From Dendrophyllia cribrosa (lineage: Eukaryota; Cnidaria; Anthozoa; Scleractinia; Dendrophylliidae): DNA of 64,000 nucleotides. Of the stretch, positions 60,201 to 64,000 are shown one piece after another (within the stretch, counting starts at the first letter, position 1; the number at the start of each line of letters is the position of its first letter). Made by a program: the position numbers and the translations under genes. The DNA lies in the NCBI GenBank assembly GCA_024195265.1, contig JAJLRJ010000007.1, positions 28,033,600-28,097,599 on the forward strand, read 5' to 3'. The notes below the pieces were generated by a model that saw only the letters and a program-made list of their open reading frames with translations, had not been told where the DNA came from and made no database searches.

Positions 60201-63200
60201 AAAGAGTCCGTGAAGTCCATTGACGGACATCACATCACACCAATAGTAAGCATTTGTTTAAAATATAAAAATAATCAGTTGGCCAAATAGGCATAGAAAG
60301 CATAGATTTGAATAAGCTGGAATTTTTGCGGACTCTGAAATCTAACTTTTTTCAGAACCCATTTACCCATTTACCCATTTATTTTAGTTTGCTTCTTACA
60401 GCGAGTCCTTACTTTGGGGACATAATCGCCGTTCAGTCTGTTACCTGTTACCGGCTTTTATGGGCTCGGAGGTGTACACACTGAATGTGTGGTATATAAA
60501 CACAGTTTCCGTGTTTCCGTATTGTCAGTAAGATACGCCGGAAAGTAACTTGTTATTCTTTGAAGACACCAGTCCAAGTAAAACTTTAACGAAAAAAAAT
60601 TTGATGGCTGCTAAAAAAAAAACAAGGCCGAACGCTGATCACACACCTAACATAAACCAAGAACTCGTGGAAACAGCGCGCAATTTTTAAACTATGTACC
60701 TTGTGTCCGCCCGTATCATTCCGACTGAGGTAGGGAATAATAACTTTAGAACGGAATACTCCACCTCACGACAACGCCGTTATTAATACGACCAACTCGT
60801 TATTACGGTCAGTTTGGGCGCTGACCAAAAGCTCATGCAATCATCCATTTTCTTGAATACTAATTTAGTACAAATTGTCCCAACAAATCGTGCGTTTGTT
60901 CTAATTTCAAGTGCATTTATCACAATGTTATTGAAAAAGGTATTCGTTTGAGGAAAGAAGTTTTTTCTCTTTCTATGAAGTAATAATAGCAACAGAGTGC
61001 GCCAACTTAGAGACCACTGTTAATTTTTGTTTATTATTTATATTTCTTTCGAATTTATTGAAAACATGCGGTCTGGACTATAAAACATGGTTACCTTTTT
61101 TTAACAACATAGTGCATCTAGAGTGTAGCTCACCTTTGTCATTTATACAACAGGGTCGGGATGTTCAAAGCGCGGTTAAACTAACCCAGGGTTGGCATCA
61201 ATTTTTATTCCAGTTAAAGAGATAATCAGTGGAGATTTTTCCAAAGTATTTTTGCCCTTTAGTTTCGTCTCTGACTTGTCCTCGCGTGTTACTTATAATT
61301 AGCTTTTGAAAACACTTCTAACAAGAGAAATGAAATCCTCCGTTAAGTGATGACCAATTTGGGAACAGACGTGTCTTAAACCGCGGTCTAAGTTAGACTT
61401 CGTTTAAATAACTGGTCCTATCGTGAACTGGCTTATCATTATTTTGAGTGAAAAGAGAAGTTAGAATAGCCACGTGCAAACTAAATAAAGAAATAGTGTT
61501 CGTCACAGCGGAATACCTTTGTTGTGTTCCTGGGGAATCTTTCGTAACTTCGTAATGTTCTCAAGTGTTTTTTTATTTAGCAAGCCGACAGCCGACCATA
61601 CTAGTAAAAAATAAGCTTGCTTTTCAAGATCAAGCCAGTTCTAGTCCCGGGTTTAAGCTTACTTTTCAATTGAGATACAAGTTTCTGACGGAAACTGACT
61701 GAATTCGGAATATTATGCATGATATTGGTCAATCATTCGTAACCCCTTAATACCTGAGCACAATTTCAGTTCTTTAACGCGGTTTTAAGTTTTGGGATTC
61801 CGTTGAAGCAAATCCTCAAGTGTGACCACTCCAACCACGGAAAGCCTTGCAGCTGAGCAGAACTTTCTTTACGGTCTGATGGTACTGTTTGTTTTAATAG
61901 TTTTCAATTTGAAATCTGGATTTGCTTTTAATAGCTTTTGAACTTATGCAGACTTATGCAGACTTCACCGAATAATCTTCGGCAAGTTTCTAGGATCGTG
62001 GATGTTCAAACTGTAAAATCCTGATCCTACTTTATCATCTATACAAGCGCGTATTTAATGCGGTAACGGTAAGGTCAAATAAACGCAGAGATATTAGTGA
62101 TACGGATTTATCAGATTTATCATGATTGCAACATTCAAATTAAATAGTGTTTCAGATATTTCTTCCCGTTTACTGACATAAAAAGGGGCGAGATCTGGTT
62201 GTAAAAATATTCCGTCTGGAACCCAGACATTTTGATCTATGCAAGATTTCCTGATATATTTTGCCTATACATGATTTCGTACGCAACATCTTTCCGTAAT
62301 AATTTTATGCATTTCAACTAAACCAACAACATCGTAAATTGTCCTAATGTTATTCTTCGTTTTTAGAACTGATTTCTTGACCGATATTCAACAAGACGTT
62401 TTTTTAGCCGCGAAAACCGATATAAATTATAAAGACATGAAATTTCATAATTCCCTTTGATACTGAAGAAATCCATCTTTACCCACCGAACGCCAACGCA
62501 ATTTCATAAGCCAAGGCGTTCCGTACTCAATCGCTCCCATCCGTATCAGTAGACTCCAGACATTGCACTGATATTTTCTAAGTGGCGAACTTTAAGAGAC
62601 CACGCAATTTGTTTAAGGTGCCAGTCCCAAGTCATTTGCCCCTCATCATGTCTGATCTTTTTTTCTACTTTTATTTTCAACGATGTGTAAATTGGACAAT
62701 ACTTTTTAGGTAACTAATTGTCTGCAGAATTTTTAAAGAAGTTTCTGGTAGGAACGAAACGCGGCAACGTGGCCAAAAGGATCCTAAGCCGTGAAGAAGC
62801 ATTTACATATTTTTCCCTGTGCGGAGTTAAATAAAGGACAGAGATGAGATTCTAAAATAAGGGGTTTCCTTTTATATTTCTAACAGGTAAAGTTGATATA
62901 TAGCGTTTGATTTAGAAGATGACGTTGTCGGATATGGAATTCTCTCTATCAGTTCAGTGCCGGTTTACAGTATCAATCGACTTGACTTCGATGGAACCTT
63001 GTTTTACTGCCGGCACTCGATCCTGGGAACTGTTTTTAGAAACGAAAAGCCATTGCAATGTTCATTTGACTTAACGTTTCAAACCCATTCAAAGCAGGCT
63101 TTTACTGAATTTAGATGGTTTTTTATGAGCCGCTGATCGAAGCTGGCAACGTAGATGATTTTTTTTTAAATAATGACTAGTTTGTATATTTCACTCAAAT

Positions 63201-63589
63201 TTCACTGAAAACCTTCTTGACTGTAGTTAACGTAGTGCGGAAACCCATATAAATCAGTGGAAGAGAATTAAAAATCACATGGTTAAATATTGCCTATTTT
63301 ATGTTAAAATCATAGAACAAGTTATGCCACTAAGTTGTGATCTATGACTATAAAAATTACAGCGTGATTTGATAACCGTACATGCCTTTGTACGTTGGTC
63401 ACAATAGTCAGAACATACGGCCGGCAGCACTGGCGACTGTCGACTGAAGCAACGTCAATGGCAACAATTTACTTAATGAGGAAACACAATCGAAATCATG
63501 GAAAAATCTAAACGGTTTTTGAGAAAATGGAATTAAAGTAAACTACTACGGTACCGCTTCTCTGGAGAGACGGCGCGTTAAATGATGAC
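60201..63589. other. AT-rich stretch without recognised genes
   Basis: No splice-bounded exon, RNA gene or clear transposon was found. The segment 62400-62620 (CAATCGCTCCCATCCGTATCAG at its core) is the reverse complement of 21090-21300, marking the outermost detected homology of the inverted duplication. Confidence 0.5.
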
Positions 63590-63990
63590 AGTTCGTACAA
63601 GCCAAAGGCCGAGCGGGTACCATTCAACACTGAAGTCAGAGTTAACTGAGAGCGGATCGACGACGAAGCGATTCACTGACTTCAAAGAAAACTTTCATTG
63701 CGGTAAAACGACCAAATGGTAACGTTTTAATAGAAACGGAAGGGGAACGTATTTTTCGGACTTTTCTGTAAATCTTAAGGAAAATGAAAAGCGGGAAGAT
63801 AACAATTTTACCTTTTTCCTTCGTGGTAAATTCAGCGCCGATTGTTGTTTTCAATCTCGTGAAACAGAGCCACAGAGCGTAGCGTTGAATATTGATTACA
63901 GACGTCACGTGACCTCTTGTGTCAGTCAACTCGAAAACAAAGGGAACCGCTTTGGCATTCAATTGAAGATTTATCGCGAACATTTGTGCA
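63590..63990 (-). repeat. third copy of the PCGF promoter block, no gene attached
   Basis: This block is in the same orientation as the right-arm promoter block (56385-56735). Shared strings include CGACGAAGCGAT, TTTTCAATCT, GTAGCGTTG, GTCACGTGA and GTCAGTCAACTCGAAAACAA. An E-box CACGTG is at 63906-63911 and a donor-like GTAAAATT begins at the minus-strand position 63811. No PCGF coding exon lies between it and 59 kb, so it is an orphan, truncated copy. Confidence 0.75.
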
Positions 63991-64000
63991 TGATCAGTTA

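Noticed and set aside
1..64000. Bacterial-type features: operons, CRISPR arrays, defence systems, ribosome-binding sites
   Set aside because: Spliced animal genes and eukaryotic transposons dominate and no spaced identical repeats with unique spacers were seen; the minisatellite units are contiguous.
1..64000. tRNA or rRNA genes
   Set aside because: I looked for cloverleaf A/B-box patterns and conserved rRNA strings and found none convincing; a tRNA or rRNA covariance-model scan would settle it.

Overview
The window is animal nuclear DNA. It has multi-exon genes with GT-AG introns, long AT-rich introns, many short inverted-repeat transposons, LINE remnants and one young Ty3/gypsy retrotransposon. 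Gene content and repeat style suggest an invertebrate, perhaps an anthozoan cnidarian; that is an inference and no sequence here proves it.

Left part (1-18 kb): one complete ten-exon gene on the + strand (1197-17870) encodes a 196-residue penta-EF-hand protein of the sorcin/grancalcin type. Its second intron is about 8.1 kb. That intron holds MITEs, poly-G tracts, an ETS-like site cluster with a possible orphan first exon, and a possible terminal exon of a nested minus-strand gene.

18-25 kb: no host gene was recognised. This stretch holds decayed minus-strand LINE pieces (one with its RT catalytic box changed from YADD to YAND), a MITE and simple repeats.

25-59 kb: a large inverted duplication. 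The left arm (about 25.1-36.3 kb) and right arm (about 45.7-59.2 kb) each carry a complete nine-exon Polycomb RING-finger gene of the BMI1/PCGF2/Psc class, arranged tail to tail (31221-35382 + and 50827-46325 -). Both predict 454 residues with identical exon lengths. By eye about 20 of 618 bases differ over the first eight coding exons, and most of those changes are silent. Shorter matches continue outward to about 21.1 kb and 62.6 kb. A third copy of the presumed promoter/5' exon, without a gene body, lies at 63.6-64.0 kb.

Hinge between the arms (36.3-45.7 kb): a 23-bp C-rich minisatellite is split by two insertions. One is an 835-bp hAT-type element with an 8-bp target duplication and a remnant of the transposase C-terminus. 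The other is an LTR retrotransposon (38245-42805, minus strand) with identical 176-bp LTRs, a 5-bp target duplication and one uninterrupted 1364-codon gag-pol frame. A TTAA-flanked MITE sits nearby.

Right part (59-64 kb): MITEs, otherwise no recognisable gene. Because the arms are paralogous, each can serve as the empty-site control for insertions in the other, and this dates several MITEs to after the duplication. The best candidate for something new is the palindromic PCGF pair with its minisatellite/transposon hinge and orphan third promoter. I saw no sign of a novel enzymatic system.
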